From Psychromicrobium xiongbiense (lineage in GTDB: Bacteria > Actinomycetota > Actinomycetes > Actinomycetales > Micrococcaceae): DNA of 64,000 bases. The position numbers and the translations under genes are program-made. The DNA is taken from contig NZ_JASSZH010000014.1 in the NCBI RefSeq assembly GCF_030271165.1, forward strand, positions 62,001-126,000. The letters run 5' to 3'. Positions 34,344 through 42,327 of this stretch are shown in pieces. Below the pieces are notes generated by a model. That model was not told where the DNA came from. It saw only the letters and a program-made list of their open reading frames with translations, and did no database searches. The first letter of the stretch is position 1, and the number at the start of each line of letters is the position of its first letter.

Positions 34344-35114
34344 TCAGTAGCCGTGTCCGCCAAGCTGCTGGTTATTCGGCTGCTGCTCGTAGGGCTGCTG
34401 CCATCCGTAGGGACCCTGGGTCTGCTGACCGTAGGGTTGCTGGGCCTGCTGTGCCTGTTGGCCGAAGGGTTGCGGAGCCGCAGGGGGCTGGGGGGCTGTG
34501 GCCTGCGGCTCCGCGGACTGTGGGGTTGCCGGGGCGTAGTAGCCCTGGGGTGGGGCGGGCTGGGCGTCGCTCTGCGCATACCCTCCCGGCTGAGGTGCCT
34601 GCTGCGGGTATGACTGCAGCTGCGCCATCGGCTGCTGTCCGTTGGCTCCGGGGTAGCCGGGGTAGGGATCGACATAGCTCGGGCCAAGATACTGGGCCTT
34701 ACCGAAGGAGAGCATCGAGACGAAAATCCAGGGCAGCAGGATGACTCCCGCGGTGTAGGACGACTCCTTACCGAAGGACTTGACCATGCTGTTGACGGAG
34801 AGAACCATCCAGTACAGACCCGCATAGGGGATGAACATCAGCCAGAAGTTCGACTCCGGGCGGCCACCGATCTTGACGATCACCCAGGTGTTGTAGAGCG
34901 GGACGAAGCCGACCCAGGCCGGATAGCCAGCCTTCCGGAAGACCCCCATCCAGATGACGCCACTCATCAGGTAGATGAAGAGCACGAAGATGAAGTACAG
35001 CAGAATGATCAGTCCGAGCATTCCGGCATCAACTGGTGGCTTGCTGGTGACAGCAGGCAGGCCGAGCATCCCGCCGGAAAGAAGCAGGGAACTCAGGGCA
35101 TCGCGAAAAGGCAT
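34344..35114 (-). CDS. DUF5684-type membrane protein with Gln/Pro-rich tail
   Basis: 256 residues. Hydrophobic spans lie at about 30-55, 75-100 and 115-140, with GYPAWVGFVPLYNTWVIVKI, a signature of DUF5684/signal-peptidase-like small membrane proteins. From about 145 to the end the chain is low-complexity, rich in Gln, Pro, Ala, Tyr and Gly (repeated PYGQQ and YAQ-like units), probably a disordered cytoplasmic tail. Function unknown. Divergent from a thiamine-binding-type gene. Confidence 0.8.
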   Translation of the reverse strand: MPFRDALSSLLLSGGMLGLPAVTSKPPVDAGMLGLIILLYFIFVLFIYLMSGVIWMGVFRKAGYPAWVGFVPLYNTWVIVKIGGRPESNFWLMFIPYAGLYWMVLSVNSMVKSFGKESSYTAGVILLPWIFVSMLSFGKAQYLGPSYVDPYPGYPGANGQQPMAQLQSYPQQAPQPGGYAQSDAQPAPPQGYYAPATPQSAEPQATAPQPPAAPQPFGQQAQQAQQPYGQQTQGPYGWQQPYEQQPNNQQLGGHGY

Positions 35115-35150
35115 GCGTACAACCTAGATGGCGCACGGGGCGTCCGGCAA

Positions 35151-35166
35151 TGGGGACAACTCCCCA
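35151..35166. promoter_or_regulatory. Small dyad in divergent promoter region
   Basis: TGGGGACAACTCCCCA: 6-bp arms with a 4-bp centre, between the DUF5684 and MTH1187-type genes. Could be an operator or a leader hairpin. Confidence 0.3.
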
Positions 35167-35211
35167 TATATAGGCCAGACTGAGAAGACCACCACCATCT
35201 CAGGAGAACTC

Positions 35212-35523
35212 ATGATCGTCGCTTTTTCCCTGTCCCCGTCCGGCAATGGCCGCGAAGACGGCTCGGTGCACGATGCCGTCGCGGCTGCCGTGAAAGTGGT
35301 CCGCGAGTCAGGCCTGCCCAATCATACCGGCTCCATGTTCACCGAGATCGAAGGGGACTGGGACGAGGTGATGGACGTGGTCAAACGCGCCACCGCGGCC
35401 GTCGCCGAGTACGGCTCCCGGGTTTCTCTGGTACTGAAGGCCGACATCCGTCCAGGTTTCACCGGTGAACTGACCGGCAAGGTGGAGCGTCTCGAGCGAG
35501 CCATCGAAGCCTCAGAAGGCTAG
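35212..35523 (+). CDS. MTH1187/YkoF-type thiamine-binding protein
   Basis: 103 residues from the ATG at 35212 with AGGAGA upstream. MIVAFSLSPSGNGREDGSVH, the GLPNHTGSMFTEIEG segment and the SLVLKADIRPGFTG strand match the MTH1187 (DUF77) family of ferredoxin-like small proteins. Members bind thiamine or related ligands as multimers. No thiamine riboswitch is visible upstream, so the ligand remains uncertain. Confidence 0.85.
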   Translation: MIVAFSLSPSGNGREDGSVHDAVAAAVKVVRESGLPNHTGSMFTEIEGDWDEVMDVVKRATAAVAEYGSRVSLVLKADIRPGFTGELTGKVERLERAIEASEG

Positions 35524-35671
35524 CCAGCAGCCGGACGGCGTCAACGTTTTAAGCACTTACCGGGGCCCGCTCGCAGAAAAACCCCGTGAATCCGGCAATT
35601 CGCTCGCATCGCCGAGTGGTAAATGTCTAAATCTTTGACACCCATTCTTGTAGCGATGCCGGGCAGACAGC

Positions 35672-36553
35672 TCAGACAGCGGCGAACCGTCCGTCCAGCA
35701 GGGCACGCAGTTGCGCGGGCCGATTCGTGGTGACCTCCTGCACCCCAGCATCCAGGCAGGCCTGCAATTGCTCTGGGCTGTCCACCGTCCAGACCCGGAA
35801 AATCCGGCCAGCAGCCATCCAGGACGCCACCCGCTCAGGCTGCGCCTGGAGGTAATCGACCCCCGGACCGGCGAGTTCCGCATCGCCCTCATCCAGGTTC
35901 TTCTCCCCCTCAGCCAGTGCATTGCGCAACGCGACAGCGACCCCAGCGGCAGCCAAAGGCCCCAGACCCAGATCGTTGCGGACGTTCTCCACCTCCACTT
36001 CGGCCACCAATTGGCACAGATGGCGCGGAGGGACGGTCTCGCGCAGATAGTCAATGGCCTCAGGATCGAAGCTCATGAATGAGATCGCAATTTCGTTCAG
36101 GGTCGAACTCTGAGGCAGCCATCCCCGCGCCACCAACAATCTCAGCGTCTCTTCTTCCAGCTGGTTCCCGAAGGGAGTGGGATGTTTGAACTCGATTGCC
36201 AGGCCGATTGGCCGCCCGGCCTCCTCCAGAAGATCCAACAGCTCATCCAGAGTCAGGAGTTGCTGGGAGAGACTGCCGAATTCCTCAGGAATCTCCGTAC
36301 CCTTCCAGGAGCTGAAATCGAGATCCCGCAGTTGTTCCAGGGTGTGTTCAGCCACCGGGCCAGTGCCGTTGGACGTCCGGTCCAGAGTCGAATCGTGCAG
36401 CAGGACCACTTGTTTGTCCTCGGTCAGGTGGACATCGCACTCCACGCCATCGGCGCCATCGGCGAGCGCCTGCAGATAGGCGGAGCGGGTGTGTTCGGCG
36501 TACTGCGCGCTGGAACCACGATGGGCGTAGATCAGGGGCCTGGTTGCTGTCAT
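35672..36553 (-). CDS. Glycerophosphodiester phosphodiesterase
   Basis: 293 residues, no signal peptide. The GDPD active site is clear: AHRGSSAQYAEHT near the start (catalytic His), DGVECDVHLTEDKQVVLLHD (metal-binding Glu/Asp and second catalytic His) and LDRTSNGTGPV. It releases glycerol-3-phosphate from deacylated phospholipids. Cytosolic UgpQ-like form by lack of an export signal. Confidence 0.93.
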   Translation of the reverse strand: MTATRPLIYAHRGSSAQYAEHTRSAYLQALADGADGVECDVHLTEDKQVVLLHDSTLDRTSNGTGPVAEHTLEQLRDLDFSSWKGTEIPEEFGSLSQQLLTLDELLDLLEEAGRPIGLAIEFKHPTPFGNQLEEETLRLLVARGWLPQSSTLNEIAISFMSFDPEAIDYLRETVPPRHLCQLVAEVEVENVRNDLGLGPLAAAGVAVALRNALAEGEKNLDEGDAELAGPGVDYLQAQPERVASWMAAGRIFRVWTVDSPEQLQACLDAGVQEVTTNRPAQLRALLDGRFAAV

Positions 36554-36705
36554 GACACCACGCTAACCCCGATGGCTGACACCGGGCCAAAACCCACACG
36601 ACGCGCGCATGAACAGCAACTGACCGAGGGGTTGCGAAGGGAGGCCTGGCCGGGACCAGAGGATACGTGCAGGCAAATGTCGGTGGGCAGTGAAAGAGTG
36701 GAACC

Positions 36706-38013
36706 ATGATGTCCGCTGATCTGAGCCCTGCACCCCCGGCAAGCACGCGCCCAGTCAGCGCGGACGCAGCCAGCGGGGATGCGCTCAAACGGGCCGGGCT
36801 GCGTCGGATGAAAACCATCGCCCTGGCGCTGTTGGTGCTGGCCGCCATCGCCTTTGCCGTGTCGTTCGCCCTGCAAGCCAGGTACCCGTGGCTGAGTTAC
36901 GTGCGTGCTGCCGCCGAGGGCGCCATGGTGGGCGCTCTGGCTGACTGGTTCGCCGTCACTGCGCTGTTCCGCCGTCCACTGGGCCTGCCGATTCCGCACA
37001 CCGCAATCATTCCGCAGCGCAAGGATGCCATCGGGGCCAGCCTGGGCGACTTCGTGGAGAGTAACTTCCTCTCCGAAGACGTTATCCGGGAGAAGCTGTC
37101 CAGCCTCCGGATGAGCCACCGGTTGGGCCTCTGGCTGCTCAAACCCGGCTCCGCGGAGCGGCTCGCCAGCGAAGGCGCCACCGCGATTCGAGGCGCGATG
37201 GCGGTACTCAGGGACGATGACGTCCAGGCAGTCATCGAGTCCCTGGTCCGGCACTACGTCCTCGCCCCGCCGTGGGGGCCGCCCGTTGGCCGGCTGGCCG
37301 AGCAGATTTTCGCTGCCGGTCACCACCGCAAACTGGTGGATCTGCTGGTGGACCGGGCCTCTGACTGGGTGGACGCGAACCGCGCCACGGTGACCCGCGT
37401 GGTGTCCGACCGTTCGCCATCGTGGGTTCCCGGCTTTGTCGATGATCTGGTCGGCGACCGAATCTACGCCGAGGTGCGCGGGTTCGTCCGTGCCATTCAG
37501 GCCGATCCGCAGCACCAGGTGCGGCGGGCGCTCGATGAATATCTGAAGAAACTTGCCGATGATCTGCAGCATGATCCCGCGATGATCGCGCGGGCGGAGG
37601 GCATCAAGGAACAGGTGCTGGACTCCCCCAGGGTGCGCGAACTCGCCGGGAGCACCTGGGCCACCGTGAAGAATGCCCTGCTGACCGCGGTGGATGATCC
37701 TGACTCAGTGCTCCGGCAGAAGTTCGTGGCGATCATCCTGGATTTCGGGCACCGTCTGGCCGACGATGCCGAGCTGGCGGGAAAGGTGGACGGCTGGATC
37801 ACCGAGACTGCGGCATACCTGGTCCGCACCTATCGGCACGACATCGCCTCGATCATCACGGACACGGTGGAGCGTTGGGACGCCCAGGAGGCTTCGCAGA
37901 AAATCGAGCTTCAGGTGGGCCGGGATCTGCAATATATCCGGATCAACGGCACGGTAGTCGGCGCCCTGGCCGGTCTGGCGATCTTTACGCTGGCCCAGCT
38001 GGTGTTGGGTTAG
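36706..38013 (+). CDS. DUF445-family membrane protein
   Basis: 435 residues. A hydrophobic span lies at about 38-58 and another at the C-terminus. AAAEGAMVGALADWFAVTALFRRPLGLPIPHTAIIPQRK is too specific to be anything but DUF445/YjiN, and the central 100-390 region is amphipathic helical. Function in the family is not established; it may be anchored at both ends to the membrane. Start ATG 36706 or the adjacent ATG at 36709. Confidence 0.88.
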   Translation: MMSADLSPAPPASTRPVSADAASGDALKRAGLRRMKTIALALLVLAAIAFAVSFALQARYPWLSYVRAAAEGAMVGALADWFAVTALFRRPLGLPIPHTAIIPQRKDAIGASLGDFVESNFLSEDVIREKLSSLRMSHRLGLWLLKPGSAERLASEGATAIRGAMAVLRDDDVQAVIESLVRHYVLAPPWGPPVGRLAEQIFAAGHHRKLVDLLVDRASDWVDANRATVTRVVSDRSPSWVPGFVDDLVGDRIYAEVRGFVRAIQADPQHQVRRALDEYLKKLADDLQHDPAMIARAEGIKEQVLDSPRVRELAGSTWATVKNALLTAVDDPDSVLRQKFVAIILDFGHRLADDAELAGKVDGWITETAAYLVRTYRHDIASIITDTVERWDAQEASQKIELQVGRDLQYIRINGTVVGALAGLAIFTLAQLVLG

Positions 38014-38025
38014 GCGGGCGAATGC

Positions 38026-38475
38026 TCAGGGCTTTCCGGCTAACTGCCCCTGGCTGGGGTTGATCACAAACTCACCGATCTTGGTGGTCCCGTCTGCCTC
38101 ATAGACCGCAAGATGCTCAGTCTTTCCTGCATGTTTGGCCTGCCACGCCAGGGCCTCCGCGGGGGATTTGAAATGCAATTGCTGAGGGTCCCCGGAGGCT
38201 GCGTCCAACTCGGTCTTATAGACATAGCCGACGCGACCGTTACTTGCCTTGACCTGAATCAAATCTGGTTCTTCATTCGGAGCTGAGGCAGAAGCTGCAG
38301 AGCCATAGGTCTTCCCTGACTGGTTCTGTGCAAAGTGTGGCTTGACCTGCTGTTGACCAGCTACGGCATCAGACCGCCCTGAGGCGTTCGCCGCGGCAAA
38401 TCCACCTGCACTCAGAAGCACCGCCAGCCCTACGGCTCCGATAATCAAACGAGCCTTGGTCGAAGAAATTTTCAT
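38026..38475 (-). CDS. Small secreted hypothetical protein
   Basis: 149 residues with a Sec-type signal (about 1-32, hydrophobic IIGAVGLAVLLSAGGFAAA). The mature part has a DLIQVKASNGRVGYVYKTEL strand pattern and ends INPSQGQLAGKP. I do not recognise a catalytic motif. It lies 19 bases after the interrupted secreted gene at 38495-38944 on the same strand and may be cotranscribed. Confidence 0.7.
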   Translation of the reverse strand: MKISSTKARLIIGAVGLAVLLSAGGFAAANASGRSDAVAGQQQVKPHFAQNQSGKTYGSAASASAPNEEPDLIQVKASNGRVGYVYKTELDAASGDPQQLHFKSPAEALAWQAKHAGKTEHLAVYEADGTTKIGEFVINPSQGQLAGKP

Positions 38476-38494
38476 CGTTCAGCCTCCTGTACCA

Positions 38495-38944
38495 CTACGA
38501 ACTTTGATCGGGAGTCCGGAACGTGTACCACGCATCATGGCCGCCGCCGTTCCAGCCATAGACCACACCCCAGCTATACCAAGTGCCGTAGGCATCAATT
38601 GAAATGTCTGCACTCCAGTACTGATTCGGGCCGATGTCGTATGAGTTGTAGGTTGTTGCACCTTCGGTGGTCAGAGACCCACCAGCATCGAATATCTGTG
38701 CCCTCTGCGCCACATAACCTGCACCCACAGTCTGAGAAGTGGGGCCATTGTTGGTGAATGCATACACGTGTCCAGTGGACGTCTACAGGCCCACGTAGTC
38801 GTTATAGTCAATTCCACCTGCGCTGCAGTACCCAACTGCCCTAGTCGTACTTCCCGCCTGAGCCACCCCAGCACTAGCCATCAGCGACAGCGCTGCCAGG
38901 CTCACTGCGACCAGCCCTAGACGAGTCACCCGTCTAGGAGTCAC
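38495..38944 (-). pseudogene. Small secreted protein interrupted by an in-frame TAG
   Basis: A GTG at 38944 with AGGAGT seven bases upstream opens a frame with a classic signal peptide (LGLVAVSLAALSLMASAGVAQA). After the residues YNDYVGL the frame hits TAG at 38783-38785 and then continues in exactly the same frame as TSTGHVYAFTNNGPTSQT to a stop at 38495, with compositionally similar Gly/Tyr/Trp-rich sequence ending TFRTPDQSS. Without the stop it would be a coherent 149-residue exported protein. TAG is one change from CAG (Gln). It could be a recent pseudogene, a sequencing error or a suppressible stop. Confidence 0.65.
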
Positions 38945-39124
38945 GCCAACACTCCTAAAGAATCTGAAAGGATCATTCTTGACACCTCCAGCAAAATTTA
39001 AGTATGTATCAGCCAAGCTAGTCCTAAGAATGGATAGGCACAAGAGATAGTCTGACATCGAGAGACTGATAGCTCGTCAGCCATCGATACCTGCGCATCA
39101 TCTTCTACCTCTCAACAAGAGAAT

Positions 39125-39892
39125 TTAGGTCAGCCCCTCCGGCACCCCGGGAGCCTCCAGGACAATCGGCGCCTCACCGAAGGCCAGTCTGGTGGCCTTC
39201 ACGACAGACCGGCCCATCAGGTAATTGGCACCGGCCCCGATCACCGCGCCCACGCCGAAGGGCAACAATCGTCCCAGCGCTGCGCCACCCTGCTCAACAG
39301 CGAAGCGGCGAATGAACCTGCGTTGCACCTGAGAGACCACCAGCTTCACCGCACTCGCCGGCACCTTCCGCCCCCAGGATTTGCCCAGTGCATTGCCCCA
39401 GGCCGTCATCGGGGTCCCTGCTCCCGTCATCGCGCGCCCGGCAAGGGACTGCATCAGCACCGCGCCCTCCTCGCCGAGCATGATCGCCATCACGGCGGCG
39501 CGGGCCCGGTCCGGATCATCAAGGTGAGCCCCGTGGAGCTCAGCCATGGACAGGGCGTAGAGGGCCGTCGCCTCCAGGAACACCAACGTGGTCGCTGCAG
39601 AAACACCCAGAGAGGCCACGGTACCCAGGCCAGGAATCACGGCCACCGCACCAATCGCCGCACCCGTGCCACTGACCGCGCTGAGGTAGTCCCGGTCCAG
39701 AGTTCGGGCCACGCGTGCCACAGAAACGTCCGGACGCTTCTGCAGCCGTCGCAGATTGGCCCGGACCAGAGGGCGCTGGCTCTCAATGGCCCGCTCGAGC
39801 AGACCGTTCAGAAAAGGTTGCGGCATCCCCTGGGGTGTGATGGCAGCATCCGTGGCGATCTTCAGAGCTTGATTCGTCAATGGTCGGGCCAT
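39125..39892 (-). CDS. EcsC-like hypothetical protein
   Basis: 255 residues. A Gly/Ala-rich helical stretch, AVSGTGAAIGAVAVIPGLGT, followed by SLGVSAATTLVFLEATALYAL and a late AALGRLLPFGVGAVIGAGANYLMGRSVV, resembles EcsC-family proteins, which combine amphipathic helices with Gly-rich turns. No enzyme motif is visible. Function unknown. Confidence 0.7.
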   Translation of the reverse strand: MARPLTNQALKIATDAAITPQGMPQPFLNGLLERAIESQRPLVRANLRRLQKRPDVSVARVARTLDRDYLSAVSGTGAAIGAVAVIPGLGTVASLGVSAATTLVFLEATALYALSMAELHGAHLDDPDRARAAVMAIMLGEEGAVLMQSLAGRAMTGAGTPMTAWGNALGKSWGRKVPASAVKLVVSQVQRRFIRRFAVEQGGAALGRLLPFGVGAVIGAGANYLMGRSVVKATRLAFGEAPIVLEAPGVPEGLT

Positions 39893-39948
39893 GGGTATCG
39901 CTCCTCTACTCGGTTTCCGAACCTTGAGTGGGTCTCCAGCGGCTGGGA

Positions 39949-40377
39949 TCAGTGCCTGGCCACCAGACTGCCCACAAGAGACAGCGTAGCGATCAATAGG
40001 CCCACGGCTGCCAGAATCCAGGTCCAGTACTTCACCGGAATGAAAAACAGCGAGGACCGCGGCGTGTAGAAAGCCAGCTGACCGGTCGCGGGGTCAACAG
40101 CCTGAACCACATGGAACGTCACCGTCTGCCCGTGCTCGTTGGCATAAGGCTGCGCCAGTGGCTGACGGAACAGCACCGGCTTGGGTGGGTCCATCCTGGG
40201 CAGCAGATAGCTGGCGAAGAGCCAGTTGATCACGGCACCGAGAACCAGCCCGAGGCCGGCCCAGATGCCGGAGTGCGAGGGCTGACGATCCACCAGAGAA
40301 AAGACGGTCATCATGATCAGCGCCCCGACGCCTGCACACAACACCACAAAAATGCCCCACCGAGACCAGACAATCAT
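39949..40377 (-). CDS. Hypothetical membrane protein
   Basis: 142 residues with predicted spans at about 7-28, 38-58 and 116-140; the middle 60-110 is a soluble segment containing HGQTVTFHVVQAVDPATGQL. Not recognised. Same strand as the EcsC-like gene 56 bases downstream, so the two may form a transcription unit. Confidence 0.65.
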   Translation of the reverse strand: MIVWSRWGIFVVLCAGVGALIMMTVFSLVDRQPSHSGIWAGLGLVLGAVINWLFASYLLPRMDPPKPVLFRQPLAQPYANEHGQTVTFHVVQAVDPATGQLAFYTPRSSLFFIPVKYWTWILAAVGLLIATLSLVGSLVARH

Positions 40378-40396
40378 GGCTGTACTTTAGCAGTTT

Positions 40397-41032
40397 CTAC
40401 ATACTTGAGCGGAACGGTAAACGCATGCTCAGGAAGGCGCTGGCATCCATCAGTTCAGCAGCGCCCATCCCGTGCCCCATGCCCGGATACTCTTCCCTCT
40501 GCAGAGCCGTATTAGCCTCCAGCCACTCCCGGGTGAATGACACGGCATCGGGGTGAATCACCAGGTCTGCCCGATCCCGGCCCCAGAAAAATGGGGTACG
40601 GCTGGCCAGCGGCTCGGTCGCGGCCAGCAGCGGGTTGGCCAGCACAAAACCATTCAGGCCGACGACGGCGGCAAAGCGGTCCTGACGCAGCCTCAGCAGG
40701 GTGCTGGCCATCGCCATGCCCTGCGAGTGACCCAGCAGGCTGGTGGTTGCGAAACCGTAGCGGGCCTGGGCGGCGTCCAGCCAACTCAGCACGGAAGTGG
40801 CCGCGGCCACCACCTGAGCGAAGTCGTTGTTCAGGAAGTAATCCAGCAGGAACCAGCCGTAGGAATCGTCCATCTCGAAGCTCCCCCGGAGCGCCACACA
40901 GGTCATCATGGGCGGCATCGCGCTGAAGTGCCGGGACATGGCCGTCTCATCCGCACCGTAACCGTGCAGCATGACCAGCAGGTCGGTGCCCGTGCGTTCC
41001 GCTTCGGGCCGGGACCAGATCGCAGTAAGCAT
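40397..41032 (-). CDS. Alpha/beta-hydrolase, phospholipase/carboxylesterase family
   Basis: 211 residues, the usual size. The nucleophile elbow is LLGHSQGMAMA, the oxyanion-side motif VMLHGYGADETAM, the acid in GRDRADLVIHPD and the catalytic His in YPGMGHGM. Members hydrolyse short-chain esters or lysophospholipids. No signal peptide. Confidence 0.9.
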   Translation of the reverse strand: MLTAIWSRPEAERTGTDLLVMLHGYGADETAMSRHFSAMPPMMTCVALRGSFEMDDSYGWFLLDYFLNNDFAQVVAAATSVLSWLDAAQARYGFATTSLLGHSQGMAMASTLLRLRQDRFAAVVGLNGFVLANPLLAATEPLASRTPFFWGRDRADLVIHPDAVSFTREWLEANTALQREEYPGMGHGMGAAELMDASAFLSMRLPFRSSM

Positions 41033-41050
41033 GCCAATAGCCTAAGGGTT

Positions 41051-41138
41051 CCGCCACCAGGTCCCGCTTCACGAGCCTTTGTGCCGGGACCGGGTGGCGG
41101 CTCCCACCTGAGCACGCTGTGAACCGGGACCTGGTGAC
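41051..41138. repeat. Three-arm palindromic repeat block, left of the AbiEi/DUF559-type gene
   Basis: Arm 1, CCGCCACCAGGTCCCG (41051-41066), pairs with arm 2, CGGGACCGGGTGGCGG (41085-41100), with one mismatch. Arm 3, GTGAACCGGGACCTGGTGAC (41119-41138), repeats arm 2's orientation. The same arm order and similar spacing recur at 42087-42174, on the other side of the gene. Confidence 0.85.
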
Positions 41139-41493
41139 AGGTCAACACCCGCAGGCCAGGAGTGTCTTCCTCCCCACGCCGCCAACTTGGGGGCATTCCC
41201 CACAAGATGCTGCCAGGCTGCCCCTGGCCGCACTCCACCACACTCAGGGGTAGTTAACTCACGGCCTGACTGATCTTCTGAACGTTCTTGCCCGGCACGG
41301 CGGCGTCGCTCGATGGCGCACGCTGATTGACGAGGGGATTCCTGCACCCTCCATCAGAACTGCCGTTCGCACCGGGACCATTCGCCGCTATGGCTACGGA
41401 ATCTACGGCCTGCCAGACGCTGGTGTCCACCAGCTCGCCATCGCCCGCTCTCGCGCAGCCCCAGCCTGTCTGAGCGCGGCCGCCACCCGCGGA

Positions 41494-42156
41494 ATGTGGG
41501 TGCTACAGACTCCGGACCGGCCACATCTTGCCGCCAACCACGGTTATCGCGAGGCCTGCCTGGAGGCGCTCCTGCGCAGCCCCATCCGGTGGCATCGAGC
41601 CCGATTACCGCTGACCGACCTCGACGTCGTCCTCCAGGTTCTGCACTGTGCTTCAGTGCTGGAGGCACTCGTCGTCCTCTGTTCTGTGGTTCGCTTCGGG
41701 CAGGTGAGAGTACCTCAGGTGCGCGAGCAACTCACGGGCCGCAACCACACAAAGGCGCGGCAGGTACTGGCTCGGCTGGATGTCCACTCTGAATCCGCAC
41801 TGGAGGTGGTGTCCCGTTTTCATCTCGAGGAAGCCAGTTATCAGGTGGCATCCCAGGTCTATATTCCAGGCCTGGGACGCGCAGACCAGCTGGTGGACGG
41901 CGTGCTGGCCATCGAGTTGATGGGCAAGGCCTACCACCTGTCCTCCGAGGCATTCACCGAGGACCTCCGTCGGTTCAACCAGTACACAGTCTCCGGGATT
42001 CCGGTTCTCCGGGTCGGGTATGCGCTGGTAGTTCACCACCCCATGGAATTCATCGCACTGGTTCACCGCGCTCTGCAGCATACCCGGCCACCAGGTCCCG
42101 CTTCATGGGCCCGTGAACCGGGATCTGGTGGCAGATCCCGGCGGAATGCCCCGTGA
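41494..42156 (+). CDS. AbiEi-antitoxin-like / DUF559-type endonuclease-fold protein
   Basis: 220 residues from the first ATG. The C-terminal part (about 125-195) has the Vsr/DUF559 layout: GLGRADQLVDGVLAIELMGKAYH, then LRRFNQYTVSGIPVLRVGYALVVHHP. The usual E-x-D-G is here ELMG, so one acidic residue is replaced by Met. The frame is open upstream to 41254 and reads like the family's missing N-terminal winged-helix region (ARHGGVARWRTLIDEGIP, GTIRRYGYGIYGLPDAG), but contains no ATG, GTG or TTG, only CTG at 41266 and 41278. The last 25 codons run into the flanking repeat (RPPGPASWAREPGSGG). It may be a decayed or CTG-started gene. Confidence 0.65.
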   Translation: MWVLQTPDRPHLAANHGYREACLEALLRSPIRWHRARLPLTDLDVVLQVLHCASVLEALVVLCSVVRFGQVRVPQVREQLTGRNHTKARQVLARLDVHSESALEVVSRFHLEEASYQVASQVYIPGLGRADQLVDGVLAIELMGKAYHLSSEAFTEDLRRFNQYTVSGIPVLRVGYALVVHHPMEFIALVHRALQHTRPPGPASWAREPGSGGRSRRNAP

Positions 42157-42174
42157 ACCGGGACCTGGTGGCGG
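42087..42174. repeat. Three-arm palindromic repeat block, right of the AbiEi/DUF559-type gene
   Basis: GCCACCAGGTCCCG (42087-42100) pairs with CGGGATCTGGTGGC (42119-42132), one mismatch; a further arm GTGAACCGGGACCTGGTGGC begins at 42153. Arms and order copy the block at 41051-41138. It overlaps the 3' end of the gene. Confidence 0.85.
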
Positions 42175-42223
42175 ATCAGAGAACCCCCGGCACGCCAAAC
42201 CACAGAATTTCACAGATATCTTC

Positions 42224-42253
42224 TTGACAATCAAAGATAAACACAGATAAAGT
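42224..42253 (+). promoter_or_regulatory. Promoter of the fructose PTS operon
   Basis: TTGACA at 42224-42229 and TAAAGT at 42248-42253, 18-bp spacing. Overlapping direct repeats around AGATA (CACAGATATC, AAAGATAAAC, ACAGATAAAG, 42212-42252) are the kind of site bound by DeoR-type FruR. Confidence 0.6.
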
Positions 42254-42260
42254 CATGGAA

Positions 42261-42287
42261 ATCCACATACCTGTGATGTGGATCATA
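42261..42287. promoter_or_regulatory. Inverted repeat plus CRP/GlxR-like site before fruR
   Basis: ATCCACAT (42261-42268) and ATGTGGAT (42276-42283) are perfect 8-bp arms. Overlapping this, TGTGATGTGGATCATA (42272-42287) matches TGTGA-N6-TCACA in 9 of 10 fixed positions, suggesting cAMP-dependent control. Confidence 0.5.
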
Positions 42288-42327
42288 ATGATGACCAGGG
42301 ATTGCCGATCATCATCAAGGAGGATGA

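Noticed and set aside
35115-35211. TPP riboswitch before the thiamine-binding-type gene
   Set aside because: A CTGAGA string is present but the other conserved TPP-box elements are missing and the space is too short.
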